A stretch of 64,000 bases of DNA from Alphaproteobacteria bacterium (GTDB lineage: Bacteria > Pseudomonadota > Alphaproteobacteria > G02398745 > G023898745): positions 248,001 through 312,000 of the forward strand of contig CP060237.1 in assembly GCA_023898745.1 (NCBI GenBank), read 5' to 3'. Positions 36,386-45,900 of this stretch are shown piece by piece. The translations under genes were made by a program, and so were the position numbers. Position 1 is the first letter of the stretch. The number at the start of each line of letters is the position of its first letter. The notes beneath the pieces are model-generated. The model saw nothing but the letters and a program-made list of their open reading frames with translations, was not told where the DNA came from and searched no databases.

Positions 36386-36561
36386 TACCTTGCAAAATAA
36401 TTTCCCAACTTCATAAAATTATTAGAACACAAACAAGATCAAATTCTCAATAAAATTTATACAAAATTTTAATAAAAAAACATATATAACTATTGAAATT
36501 AACTTTTTATTTATTTTTCTCATTCCATTCTATTGGAAAGAAAATAAAATATGTTATTGGC

Positions 36562-37002
36562 ATGCGAGAAAATCATTTAGAAGCAATTTCCCTTGTTGAA
36601 GTTGTGTATAAACTCTACTTAGATGTGCTAAAAACTGAGCTAAGCAAATTAGGAATTTTGGACATCAACAACATGCAAGCCATGATTATGTATCATATTG
36701 GTGATCGTAAGTTATCTATAGGCGAAGTCATAGACAAAGGCTGCTTTATTGGCTCAAATGTCTCATATAATGTAAAAAAACTCACATCTGCAGGATATTT
36801 AAAACAAGAGCCATCTCAATTTGATCGACGCTCTGTATATTTGACACTTACAAAACAAGGAAAAGAAGTGTATACGAAGCTTCATAAGGCAATTCAGGAG
36901 CAAAAGAAGGTGTTGTTGAAATATGGTTTGTCTGATCAAGATTTCGAAAATTTGAAAGAGACCTTGACGAAGCTTGAATATGTTCTTATAAGAATGGTGT
37001 AA
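36562..37002 (+). CDS. MarR-family regulator, LdtR-like
   Basis: 146 residues from the ATG at 36562; the longer frame to 36493 gives an unlikely Phe-rich extension. The winged helix is at about 45-110. DINNMQAMIMYHIGD, CFIGSNVSYNVKKLTSAGYL and DRRSVYLTLTKQGKE match alphaproteobacterial LdtR, which controls an L,D-transpeptidase and stress genes. Its targets here are unknown. It stands alone and is followed 31 bases later by a mini-leader gene on the same strand. Confidence 0.8.
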   Translation: MRENHLEAISLVEVVYKLYLDVLKTELSKLGILDINNMQAMIMYHIGDRKLSIGEVIDKGCFIGSNVSYNVKKLTSAGYLKQEPSQFDRRSVYLTLTKQGKEVYTKLHKAIQEQKKVLLKYGLSDQDFENLKETLTKLEYVLIRMV

Positions 37003-37033
37003 GAATATATTTTATTGATAATTTAGGAGAAGC

Positions 37034-37426
37034 ATGTTTTTTTTATTCAGTTCTGCTGAGCAAACACAAGCCGTTGCAGCTGTAGTGTTTTCATATTCAA
37101 TCCAGGAGGGATCTACAGTTGATATACCTCAGGCGTTTCCAAATGGCACAAAAACTTTAGAACTGCGCTCAACGACCGGTCAATGGAATAAGTTAATAAT
37201 AGATCAATTGGAAAATATTTTAAGTCAGCCAGGCTTGGAGAGCTTAGAAAAAATACGCCTCATTAATGTTAGAAGTCTAACCGAAAATCAGATAAAGGAG
37301 CTCTCTGAAAAATTATGGCAACACTCTAAAACAGTGCAAGAAATCGTATGGGGGGATTATTCTTGGAAACGTGACAAACCGCTTTTGATGTCTGCTCAGG
37401 AAAAATCCCTACCTATTTCCGGTTAA
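37034..37426 (+). CDS. Short protein with mini-leader
   Basis: 130 residues, starting MFFLFSSAEQTQAV, with a good ribosome site (AGGAGAAGCATG). Residues 20-110 have alternating hydrophobic spacing (LELRSTTGQWNKLIID, LEKIRLINVRSLTENQIKEL) that suggests a few LRR-like or alpha/beta repeats. It may be cotranscribed with the MarR gene. The 3' end overlaps the convergent kinase-like gene by 4 bases. The leader suggests export. The exact fold is uncertain. Confidence 0.6.
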   Translation: MFFLFSSAEQTQAVAAVVFSYSIQEGSTVDIPQAFPNGTKTLELRSTTGQWNKLIIDQLENILSQPGLESLEKIRLINVRSLTENQIKELSEKLWQHSKTVQEIVWGDYSWKRDKPLLMSAQEKSLPISG

Positions 37427-38745
37427 AAAAGAGGATACGAGTTCGTATGGCTCATGATCATCTGAGAAACAAAACTCTCTGAATCGTCTATTTCAGACAC
37501 GTAATTTACCAAAAAATTATGAATAACAGGATGTAATCTTTCTTTACCTTCAGGGCTAAATGCTAGCATGCCGATAGAGTCTGCAAATTTTTTTACATCT
37601 TCTATAAAAAGATACTCTTCAAACATTTTATCTTTCAATGGTTGGGGTACTGCTGCTAAACTCTGCTCCACAAAATCTTTGCGCCTCATAAGAGCTCTGT
37701 ATGGTCTAAGAAATCTAATACTCTCATTATGCCTACATAAACGATAAAAATAATCCGTAAATGCTTGGCTATTTCGATATTGATCAAGCTCAAAACCCAT
37801 GTCTAACTCCTGCACAATTCCAGAAAATTCCTGTCGAAACTCTGCGTCTTCTCCAAGTTTTTTATATAGCACCGCAATAAATTCTGGCCGAAAGATAAAT
37901 ACATCAAAAAGAAGGTCTTGCTTGCAGACTTCATCGTATGAAAAATTCATCGACTGCACATCGATTAAACTAAACACGCCTGTCTCTTTGTCATAAAACA
38001 CATTATTCGCGTTTAAATCATTATGCGCCCCATGCATAAATTTATGAAATTTTCTCAATCTTCGTCCGAAATCTGCTAAGACATTTGAAGCATCTGCATC
38101 ATTCCTACGATCTCGCAGAAAGGCTATTATAGAAACTCCTGGCGCACATGGCATAATGACCCACGATCGATTAATATCTCTCCGGGAAACAACTTGTACA
38201 GGCATAATTACCCTTAAGGCATTCTGCGCTACAAGAAACGGGTTCATTTCATTTAAATGCTTTAAATTATAAAGCTCTGACTCTGGAGATGATCTCGCAA
38301 GCAATATACTTTCGATTGTTACAGAATACGCCTGCCTGGCTTGCTGAGCAGCTACCGCATTTTCTTGCAAAACTTTTATAATATAATCATTCACTCTTCG
38401 ACTTGGATCCATCACATGAACACCTTTGACTTTCCATAAAGCTTCTGTAAAAGAACCTTGCGCCTCCATTACCTGTGCATTTGGAACTGGATTAGGCAAA
38501 AAATATGGCTGAATTAAAATTTCGGGTCCAATTGCTGGATCTTGATCTCCATCACTGTCAACCATCGGAGCTCCATACTCACCCTCGCCTGCTATTGCCA
38601 TAACTATTTCATCTGACTGCACATCCTCTCCAGAATCATCAGATTCTTTGCGAAAAAAATACCCACCTACAAATGTTATTGTGGGAAAAATCAACGCACT
38701 CCCTAAAAAAACCGCCCCATGAATAACGCCATAATTTTTGCTCAT
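37423..38745 (-). CDS. Membrane-anchored APH/kinase-like protein
   Basis: 440 residues. One N-terminal transmembrane helix (about 9-29), then an acidic linker (35-75). The C-terminal two thirds has a phosphotransferase signature HNDLNANNVFYD at 241-252 (catalytic Asp243, metal Asn248) and LIDVQ at 260-264 (metal Asp262), as in aminoglycoside/choline kinases or Fam20/RIO-type kinases. The N-lobe Lys is not evident. I infer an anchored atypical kinase, a fourth kinase-like gene in this window. The substrate is unknown. The -35/-10 pair TTGATA and TATAAA, 18 bases apart, lies upstream. Confidence 0.62.
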   Translation of the reverse strand: MSKNYGVIHGAVFLGSALIFPTITFVGGYFFRKESDDSGEDVQSDEIVMAIAGEGEYGAPMVDSDGDQDPAIGPEILIQPYFLPNPVPNAQVMEAQGSFTEALWKVKGVHVMDPSRRVNDYIIKVLQENAVAAQQARQAYSVTIESILLARSSPESELYNLKHLNEMNPFLVAQNALRVIMPVQVVSRRDINRSWVIMPCAPGVSIIAFLRDRRNDADASNVLADFGRRLRKFHKFMHGAHNDLNANNVFYDKETGVFSLIDVQSMNFSYDEVCKQDLLFDVFIFRPEFIAVLYKKLGEDAEFRQEFSGIVQELDMGFELDQYRNSQAFTDYFYRLCRHNESIRFLRPYRALMRRKDFVEQSLAAVPQPLKDKMFEEYLFIEDVKKFADSIGMLAFSPEGKERLHPVIHNFLVNYVSEIDDSESFVSQMIMSHTNSYPLF

Positions 38746-38862
38746 ATTTTATAAATTTAGGTACGTTTATAGCTTGAGTATATCACACATATCAAACTTC
38801 TGCACTATAGAACACAAAATGCAAAAATGTTATAATGAAGAAATTAAAAAACAAATACCCTC

Positions 38863-40176
38863 ATGTCTAAAAATAATTTTGCTGGAAAACTTGTGTTGGC
38901 TATATGTGTCTCTTGGGCGCTGCCTTTACTGCTTTGGATAGGTTCCTATAGCACAACATCACAGGTTTCTTCCAATGTTTCGTATGCATCTTTGTATGCT
39001 GCGCCAGATGATGAAAACATGCAACTTAAACTTTTTTATAAGGGAAGAGAATTAGGTATTGTAACGCGTCAAACCATAATAAATGCACAAATGGAAGAAC
39101 TGGCGAAAATAACCGATCCCACAACTTGGTTAGATGATCATCCAGACCCTGATGGAACATATACTGTCAGAATACCAACGCAAAACTCAAACGGCATAAC
39201 TTTGTCAATTGAGGCAGATCGTCTCATATTTAATGACCTCATGAATTATATAAATGGAAATAATGTTGAATTTAAAAGAGAAGATCAAACATTTTGGAAA
39301 AATATAGCAATTTTCTTGGGTGCAAAAAACTTAATAAAAAATATAGAAATGCATGAATTATTTCCAAACTTAAGTACGGAAAAAATTAACCACTTAAAAG
39401 CTTCTGCAATCGGGCAAAAACTCACAGAATTACGTGAAATGTCACCAGAGGCACGTGCGTGGCTTGAAGAACTGCTAAATAACAATACACTTGACTTTTC
39501 TATGAACTATCCTTATCCATCTCAGTCTGCAGATGATTTGCTTCGCTCTCTGAGCCCTTTCATCACAAACAAGGATGACAATGAAATAAAACGCTTAAGA
39601 ACAAGAGTCACACCTTTAATTGCTAAACTCATGAGCAAATCTCATGACCGCAGACTATCTTATGCACTTACTCTGTTTGCTTATTTAGAAGAATCTTATT
39701 GGGATAAAATTGTTGCTGATGCAGAGAAATTATACGCAATAGACCCGTCAGAAGATCTTGTGATACTCGCTTCTTATCTTAATAACACGCCCTATAAAAA
39801 CGACCCAGATAAATTTATAAATTTCGTTATTGAAGTAAAAAAAATTATATCGGATGGTATGGACGCACTCATAACAGCACTGTCTCAAGGTGTTGAAATG
39901 ATGGGTCGCATGACTTCTAACCCAGAAAAAGCAATCATAAACGACCTGAAACTTTTAACCGAATCCCGACCAAACGCAAAAGTAGGAAGCTTGTGGCGTA
40001 GTTATCTTGCACTCATCAACGATAGCCAACAAGTGGGTCCCGAAAATTTAAAAGACCAGTGGCTTGAAATAATTTATCAAAAGCTAAAAGATGACCCCAA
40101 TTTGCCTCTTGACGAGGCATGGATCGGAGTGCGCCTTAACCGAACAGGAAACGGTTATGTGTTGGAGCAACTCTAA
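38863..40176 (+). CDS. Large helical protein with SWALPLL-type N-terminal anchor
   Basis: 437 residues. Residues 1-32 include KLVLAICVSWALPLLLWI, nearly the same as at the start of the LRR protein at 51674. This is followed by a LYAAPDD segment, also shared. The rest is alpha-helical with no recognised domain. TATAAT lies at about 38830. I infer that the segment is a cleavable signal or membrane anchor, and that the protein is surface-associated or secreted. No homology recognised. Confidence 0.62.
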   Translation: MSKNNFAGKLVLAICVSWALPLLLWIGSYSTTSQVSSNVSYASLYAAPDDENMQLKLFYKGRELGIVTRQTIINAQMEELAKITDPTTWLDDHPDPDGTYTVRIPTQNSNGITLSIEADRLIFNDLMNYINGNNVEFKREDQTFWKNIAIFLGAKNLIKNIEMHELFPNLSTEKINHLKASAIGQKLTELREMSPEARAWLEELLNNNTLDFSMNYPYPSQSADDLLRSLSPFITNKDDNEIKRLRTRVTPLIAKLMSKSHDRRLSYALTLFAYLEESYWDKIVADAEKLYAIDPSEDLVILASYLNNTPYKNDPDKFINFVIEVKKIISDGMDALITALSQGVEMMGRMTSNPEKAIINDLKLLTESRPNAKVGSLWRSYLALINDSQQVGPENLKDQWLEIIYQKLKDDPNLPLDEAWIGVRLNRTGNGYVLEQL

Positions 40177-40434
40177 AATTATTAAAAGCTATGGCAAGTA
40201 ACACATATCTAATATCTAACTTTGGTAACGCAGACCTAAATTACCAAGATAGGTTTATGCACAAGACTAACCACCTTTCTTCTGATTTAACACGCTGGAT
40301 GAAATAGCTGCGCAGTTGGATAGATAGCAGATTGTCCATATTCGATAACTAAAAAAGCCCTTCACACTTCTATCTTTAAGAAGAAATGGAATGATCTGAT
40401 ATAGTAAAAAAGATTCACTCATATTTTGTGTCAC
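40177..40434. other. Intergenic region with a 38-codon open frame
   Basis: A frame at 40191-40307 (MASNTYLISNFGNADLNYQD start) has no ribosome site and may be a gene remnant. No repeat module here, unusual for this window. Confidence 0.25.
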
Positions 40435-40872
40435 ATGAAATCCTTCATCCCCTCTCCTGCAGCAAAACCCAAACCAACGCCAACAAAAATATCTTTTAAG
40501 GGTGAGCTAAACCTCACCACAGATCCACACTTAGAACTTACATTTGAAATGCGACCAGAATTTGATGCGAAAGGGCGTTTATTATCACTATCTTTCATTC
40601 ATGAAAATCTCACTCACAAACATACATTTGCGATTGAAGACCCGCTTACAGAAAACAGTCCGTGTGGTGGAGTTTATAGCGATACTTTACCACTATCACA
40701 CATTGCACAGGCGTATTTTAAAAATGATGACCGTGTCATTGATATCACACAAAATCTTTTGTCGGGCATAGAAAGTGGCGCGATACAATATGGTGATCTT
40801 GTATCTTACAGAGGTTACAAAAAAGATGCTGCAAGTAAGTTTGTACAAATTTGTTTCAAAGGGAGAGTATAA
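40435..40872 (+). CDS. Unknown protein coupled to a holin-like gene
   Basis: 145 residues from the ATG at 40435; a TTG start at 40426 is also possible. The N-terminus is Pro/Lys-rich (SPAAKPKPTPTK) and the rest reads as beta-strands. No domain recognised. Its stop overlaps the next start as TAATG, so translation of the two is coupled. A phage or gene-transfer-agent origin is possible from the neighbour only. Confidence 0.55.
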   Translation: MKSFIPSPAAKPKPTPTKISFKGELNLTTDPHLELTFEMRPEFDAKGRLLSLSFIHENLTHKHTFAIEDPLTENSPCGGVYSDTLPLSHIAQAYFKNDDRVIDITQNLLSGIESGAIQYGDLVSYRGYKKDAASKFVQICFKGRV

Positions 40873-41294
40873 TGGACTGGATAACGTTAGCCTTAGAAAC
40901 AGCAAAATTTTTCACCAAACATTTTCCTGGATTGCTACAAACCAAAGATCCGTTAGAACTATCTCGCATCCTAAAAGAGCATCCTGATAAAGCGCTTGAA
41001 CTTTATAAACACTTGATGACGCTTGAGCAAGAAATGCATAAGATGGTTTTAATTGATAGGCAAAAAGCGCGCCTCACCAATAAATCTTTCTACAGACGAT
41101 TTCTCTTTTTTAGTTTTGTTTGTTTAGGGTTAGGAGGGTGTTTTTGGTTAATGCAAAAACCAAATCTTTCCAGTGAAATATTGGTTATTATATCTACTTT
41201 GGCTGGTATTTTGGGATCGTGCTTAAAAGATATTTATGCATTTGAGTTTGGGGGAGATGCGCCTAAGAGGTCAATTAAACCGCCAGGGTTTTGA
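40872..41294 (+). CDS. Putative holin (gene-transfer-agent 3TM type)
   Basis: 140 residues from the ATG at 40872. N-terminal helical stretch, then two transmembrane helices (about 70-92 and 98-116), and an end with FEFGGDAP that resembles the FGSS tail of the GTA holin family, which makes pores for particle release. The match is by layout and the final motif. A general small membrane protein is the alternative. No other phage gene is in the window. Confidence 0.45.
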   Translation: MDWITLALETAKFFTKHFPGLLQTKDPLELSRILKEHPDKALELYKHLMTLEQEMHKMVLIDRQKARLTNKSFYRRFLFFSFVCLGLGGCFWLMQKPNLSSEILVIISTLAGILGSCLKDIYAFEFGGDAPKRSIKPPGF

Positions 41295-41308
41295 AATGCA
41301 CCGCGGGA

Positions 41309-41419
41309 CATCATGGCCATCCACAAGGGATCACCACGATCTGCTTCGCAGATCTCGTGATGACGACAGATATAACACTCCTCGTGATGACGAAAAATAT
41401 AGCGCTCCTCGTAATGACA
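41309..41419. repeat. Palindromic repeat array, modules B, A and A ends
   Basis: ACATCATGGCCATCCA, then a GATCACCACGATCTGCTTCG arm, followed by two short CTCCTCGTGATGACG and CTCCTCGTAATGACA ends in tandem. Confidence 0.75.
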
Positions 41420-41660
41420 CCCCTGCCGCCATAAACTTTTCTTAACCTTTTTCATGCTGTCCTAAAGAAAACAGGTGTTATTTTATATGAAACACAGCCT
41501 CAAGCTCAGAATGAAACCTATGCCCCAACCTATCAATAACGAGCTAATTCCTTATAAAAGGCGCGATAAATTACTGGTGAAGTATTATATTGGATTATAT
41601 GTTGTTTTAAGGGTATGTGTGGAGTTATTGAGTCGGCCGAGTATTGTTTCTTAGCGCTTA

Positions 41661-41866
41661 CATCATCACGAGGAGTGTTATATCTGTCGTCATCACGAGG
41701 AGCGCAGCGACGCGGTGATCTATGGAGGTGCCCGCCTTCGCTCTTTGAGCTTCGGCGAGGCATCCATTTCACACGCTCCGACTCAACCAATCTCGTCGTA
41801 GCTAAATTTTGCTGAAAGCAAAATTTGCGAAGACGGATGGATAGCCACGCTACGCTCACCATGACG
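41661..41866. repeat. Composite repeat, modules A, A-E-B
   Basis: Short A start, then a full A arm (41688), full module E (GCTCTTTGAGCTTCGGCGAG through AAATTTTGCTGAAAGCAAAA) and a B end CACCATGACGACG. Same order as at 23950. Confidence 0.85.
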
Positions 41867-41874
41867 ACGCCGCA

Positions 41875-42669
41875 CTATGCAGTCAACACTGACGCACTCT
41901 TCGCAGCTTCCAAGTCTACCAAATCCGCAAAATACCCTATAAAATCCCCAACATCCTCAGCTGTGGAGCGAATCTTCCAAGGTGCAAGTGGTAAAATTTG
42001 CCCTTGGCTCATTTGCGTTAAAGGCTCAAAAGTTTCACGCCAATTGCTATCCACAATCAATGTGCGATTTTTCAACATAGATTTTGTAAACTTACCTAAG
42101 TTAGAAAAATGATTCACTAAACCAGTCTTCAAATCAATATATAACTCTTTAAGATTATCATTCGTATTCAACAGTCTTGTATCAATCGTTCTAGATTTAT
42201 TTGCATCTTTTAATACATAATTTTCTGCCAAAATATTAGGAATATCCAAGCTAATGCGTCCATTTTTCACTGTAAATACATCTTGATCAAAGGCTTCTAG
42301 CTGAACAACGTTATCAAGATTGATACGCTTTACTTCGCCAGTTTGCTCAGGAATATTATGCTCTCTTGCAATATGATCCCAATTTAAAACAATCTTGCCT
42401 TTTTCTTTTTTGAATTCGTCATATCCAAAGTCTTCATACGTGATCAACTTATCTGCATTGAAACTTCTAATATTGCCTTGATTGTAAATTAACTTATCGT
42501 AATTCGGAACGGTTGCTTGTAGTGATTCTAAGAATTTTTTATGAAAATTCGCCATTTGAATTCTATAAAACATGAGGCTGACAGCAAATGAAACCGCTAG
42601 GCTCACGCTTAGAATTGTCATGATATTTTGAGGCAGAGTACTTCTTACGGGCAGTGCTGCAGTTGTCAT
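41875..42669 (-). CDS. Membrane-anchored protein of unknown function
   Basis: 264 residues. One transmembrane helix near the N-terminus (about 16-36), then an extracytoplasmic body with no recognised domain. Several strands share a pattern around LDNVVQLEAFDQDVF, VKNGRISLDIPNIL and GKIVLNWDHIA, so an internal repeat is possible. No mini-leader. Ribosome site weak. Confidence 0.55.
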   Translation of the reverse strand: MTTAALPVRSTLPQNIMTILSVSLAVSFAVSLMFYRIQMANFHKKFLESLQATVPNYDKLIYNQGNIRSFNADKLITYEDFGYDEFKKEKGKIVLNWDHIAREHNIPEQTGEVKRINLDNVVQLEAFDQDVFTVKNGRISLDIPNILAENYVLKDANKSRTIDTRLLNTNDNLKELYIDLKTGLVNHFSNLGKFTKSMLKNRTLIVDSNWRETFEPLTQMSQGQILPLAPWKIRSTAEDVGDFIGYFADLVDLEAAKSASVLTA

Positions 42670-42742
42670 AGTAAAAGAAAATATATACTTCTATTTTATT
42701 TTGACAAATATTTAAGTATTATTCAAATTTACTTTTTTAAAT

Positions 42743-43071
42743 CGTCATCCTGAGCCGAAGGCGAAGGATCTTCTCAAGTCTGTCTCAGGAAGATCCTTCA
42801 TTCGCTTCGCTCATTCAGGATGACGGTGCACGGAAAGCACGTCATGGCGAGCGAAGGTGGGCTATCTCAATGGATCACCATGTCGCTGCGCTCCTCGTGA
42901 TGACGACTCTGAGCCCGTCATGGCGAGATTTTCGAAAGAAAATCGTGGCCATCCATGTTTTTCTGGATCACCACGCCTTGCTACGCAAGGCTCGTGATGA
43001 CGTCTGCGCATATTTTTCGTGGGGATGAATCAGCTCAGGATGATGAAATTCATGCGCTCCTCGTGATGACG
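42743..43071. repeat. Repeat array, module D then B, A, B, A and A end
   Basis: 42743-42825 is a D palindrome (CGTCATCCTGAGCCGAAGGC to TCAGGATGACGG). 42840-43071 alternates B and A arms and carries the GCGCATATT tail at 43001-43033. The 42670-43096 gap has no gene. Confidence 0.82.
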
Positions 43072-43096
43072 GCGCAATTTTCCCCTTCGCTCACAC

Positions 43097-45790
43097 CTAC
43101 TCCCAGCTCTGCTTATACCGCAACATTGCTCCCAGCTCATTCATCCGATCTCTTTCTTCAAACTCGGATATACTCACCTCAAGTGCCATAGATTTTGTTA
43201 GGTTATACCCGAGCAAAACCTTCATATCTTGAATCTCTAAACCTCTCAAGCGTCTTTCAAGCGCAAATTTTAAATCCCCGAACCTCTTCCCAATGCTTAT
43301 CACTTGAGTACCTGAGTCATCTTCTTCATCTACTTTTTTCAAATCCACATATTCCATCAATATGTCTAACCCTGACTTTGGCGTAAACATTTTAAACTTT
43401 GTCAAATAGAAGGTTAATCGAATTGCATCAGTAATAGATAGTTTCTGAGTTGGAGCGCCAAAAAGAATGTAGCTCATTACGTCTTCTGGGGACATAGATG
43501 GCGTAGAAAAGAATATTGGCATATCCAAGCTCTGTACCTCACCTTTCACCTGAACATTCAGTGTCTTGCCTTCCATTTCTGTTTCAAACAAAAGATCCAA
43601 CTTTGGATTTAAGGCATCCTCTTTTTCAAATACCAAAGATCCATGCTTTAAGACCATAGGCGTTCCTAATATCTTAATATCTCCACCTTTACGCGCTTTT
43701 AATGCGCCAACAATCTCCAAAATTTCATTGTGCACATGAACAGACACTTTACCTTCCCAGTCCGCCTTCAAATCGAATGCATCCATGCCAACTTTTTCTC
43801 GAATCGCCACGTCAATATCACACGCAAAAGGAAATGTTACAGAGGTGCTTTGAGTCTCTACTTTCATTAAATCGAACGATTGTTCATAAGGCGGCTCTCT
43901 GATCACTAAAAACCCTTCGTCAATATATATCTGCCCCTTAGCATATAAAGGATTGAGTGTACCCTCCAATTCGCCTGTTAGTTTTAAAGCTAAATCATCG
44001 GTTTGTGTTGCATTGTACTGGTCTAAATTCAGACGATAAAACGATTTGCCGGTTTTAATGTTGTAATATCCAGAGCTTTTGCATTGATCTGCGCTGAAAG
44101 TATATTTAATTAGCTCATTATCAAAATGAATATCTGTTTTGACGTTATTTAACACAACGCCATAATCGCTATTTTCAAAACGCCCATTTGATACAAATAC
44201 ACTTCCATTTAAGCGCCAATCATCATCTTGCATAATATCCACACGCCCTTCAACATTGCCCAAAATCTCATTGCCTGGAATAGAAATATCCTGAGATTGG
44301 GTATGAAAAATCGCATACCCTTTACGTGTATCTAAATTGAAACCGCCTTTCATAAAATCTCGGCACGCCATAGTTGCTTTAATATCCAGCGCCTCTTTAT
44401 TCACACTAAAATAAATATCCATCATCTTATCCAAATAAAACGACTTGATTCGCTTTAGTTGTACAGCACCACTATAATAGGATTTATCTTTCGTCTGTTT
44501 TTTGGAAATATCTGCCTTGGCATGACAATGAACAAACGGTAAGAAGATTTTCCAATCCATATATAATTTTTCAAAATCTTCGTAGTCAAAATTTTTCAAT
44601 ACCAAAACTTTTTTGGCACCCGACACAAGTTCCAAATTGCTCACTATAGGATAAAGTAATGTCTTACGCTTCAAAACGGCCTTTTGACCTTTAAAGTGCG
44701 TAAGATATACCTCACTAAAGTTCCATTCAAACGTACTTTCAAAATATTTTGTGCGTGCAAAAATATTGCGAGGCGTAAGATCAATTTCCACGGGGTATTT
44801 GTTGAATATCTGCGCTTTTATATTGAAATAAGGAATCGCACTAACACTCAAAAACCCATCAGCCTTAATATTGTGCAGATTTTGAAAATCCTTTAGATGG
44901 ATCTGAATATTTTTAAAGACTCCATCTTTGTAAAGCGCCGTATTGTTTTCATATCGGATAAACCCAACATTTTGCACCATATCATATCGCAAAAACACAT
45001 CCGTTTTGGAAAACAGAATCAACTGATCGCCCTTCAACGAAAGTTGTGCTTTTATCGGTGCTTCAGTTTTGTATTGAAAAACCCCATCCCTCTTATACAA
45101 ATCAATTTTTGCATTAAAATCTGTATGCTTTATAGATAAAACATTCCCAAAAAATTCTGTGTTAACTGCTTGATTCTTATAAAATAATCGATGTTTTTTC
45201 ATCTCTTTATCAGAGGTGAAAATAAAATCTTGAAAGAAAATATGAAACTGCTTTGCATCGTGATGAATTTTTGAAACATGCATCGAATTCAAAGTCTTGA
45301 ACTGAATAAAGCCATCTGTTTCCTTCACTTTAAGACGCGCTTCAAAATCATTTTCAGAATTATTGTTATCCCTATACACAAGATGCGCTTTTTTAAAACC
45401 AGATTTATTGATCGATTGCAGGGCGAAAAAATGATTCTCATATTGCAGACAATGTAGATCTATGCGACGAAAAAAGGTTAACTTTTTTAATCCGTTATAC
45501 ACAGCATAATAATCTGTATACGCATCTGGGTTTGTTTGACGAATCCACAAATAATCTGCCGCCACGCGCCGCCAATTGAGGTAAAAGTTTCTTCCTGTCA
45601 GGAATTGTTTTTTACCTTCATATACAACAAAGTGATCAATTTTAATAAAAAATGGAAATAAACCTGAGACTTGGTTAAAAGAATATGTATACCCCAAAGG
45701 AGCTGTTAAAAAATTCGCGCTTTTAATAATGGAATTTTGGATAGGAGGCAACTGAAAAAATAGAAAGACAAGAAATAGTCTTCGAAACAT
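43097..45790 (-). CDS. tamB: Translocation and assembly module protein TamB
   Basis: 897 residues from the ATG at 45790, with a strong AGAGGG site. N-terminal short hydrophobic anchor (MFRRLFLVFLFFQLPP), then a very long run of beta-strands forming a hydrophobic groove, and the conserved C-terminal TamB/DUF490 region (VQGEVQSLDMPIFFSTPSMS, then EDVMSYILFGAPTQKL). TamB-like proteins move lipids between inner and outer membranes and assist barrel assembly. Shorter than E. coli TamB (about 1260). TamA is not in the window. The anchor is basic, unlike the mini-leaders. Confidence 0.85.
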   Translation of the reverse strand: MFRRLFLVFLFFQLPPIQNSIIKSANFLTAPLGYTYSFNQVSGLFPFFIKIDHFVVYEGKKQFLTGRNFYLNWRRVAADYLWIRQTNPDAYTDYYAVYNGLKKLTFFRRIDLHCLQYENHFFALQSINKSGFKKAHLVYRDNNNSENDFEARLKVKETDGFIQFKTLNSMHVSKIHHDAKQFHIFFQDFIFTSDKEMKKHRLFYKNQAVNTEFFGNVLSIKHTDFNAKIDLYKRDGVFQYKTEAPIKAQLSLKGDQLILFSKTDVFLRYDMVQNVGFIRYENNTALYKDGVFKNIQIHLKDFQNLHNIKADGFLSVSAIPYFNIKAQIFNKYPVEIDLTPRNIFARTKYFESTFEWNFSEVYLTHFKGQKAVLKRKTLLYPIVSNLELVSGAKKVLVLKNFDYEDFEKLYMDWKIFLPFVHCHAKADISKKQTKDKSYYSGAVQLKRIKSFYLDKMMDIYFSVNKEALDIKATMACRDFMKGGFNLDTRKGYAIFHTQSQDISIPGNEILGNVEGRVDIMQDDDWRLNGSVFVSNGRFENSDYGVVLNNVKTDIHFDNELIKYTFSADQCKSSGYYNIKTGKSFYRLNLDQYNATQTDDLALKLTGELEGTLNPLYAKGQIYIDEGFLVIREPPYEQSFDLMKVETQSTSVTFPFACDIDVAIREKVGMDAFDLKADWEGKVSVHVHNEILEIVGALKARKGGDIKILGTPMVLKHGSLVFEKEDALNPKLDLLFETEMEGKTLNVQVKGEVQSLDMPIFFSTPSMSPEDVMSYILFGAPTQKLSITDAIRLTFYLTKFKMFTPKSGLDILMEYVDLKKVDEEDDSGTQVISIGKRFGDLKFALERRLRGLEIQDMKVLLGYNLTKSMALEVSISEFEERDRMNELGAMLRYKQSWE

Positions 45791-45811
45791 TTTGCCCTCT
45801 ACTGTACAACT

Positions 45812-45881
45812 CGTCATCACGAGGCGCACAGCGCCGTGGTGATCCAGTGGATGGCCACGGAGCTCAGCTCCTCACCATGAC
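45812..45881. repeat. Palindromic repeat, modules A + B
   Basis: CGTCATCACGAGGCGCACAG arm and GGATGGCCACGGAGCTCAGC to CACCATGAC, between tamB and the LON-domain gene. Confidence 0.8.
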
Positions 45882-45900
45882 ACACCCTCTCACAAAAACG

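Noticed and set aside
40191..40307. 38-codon open frame after the 38863 gene
   Set aside because: No ribosome site, no leader and no recognisable motif. Kept only as a note on the intergenic stretch.
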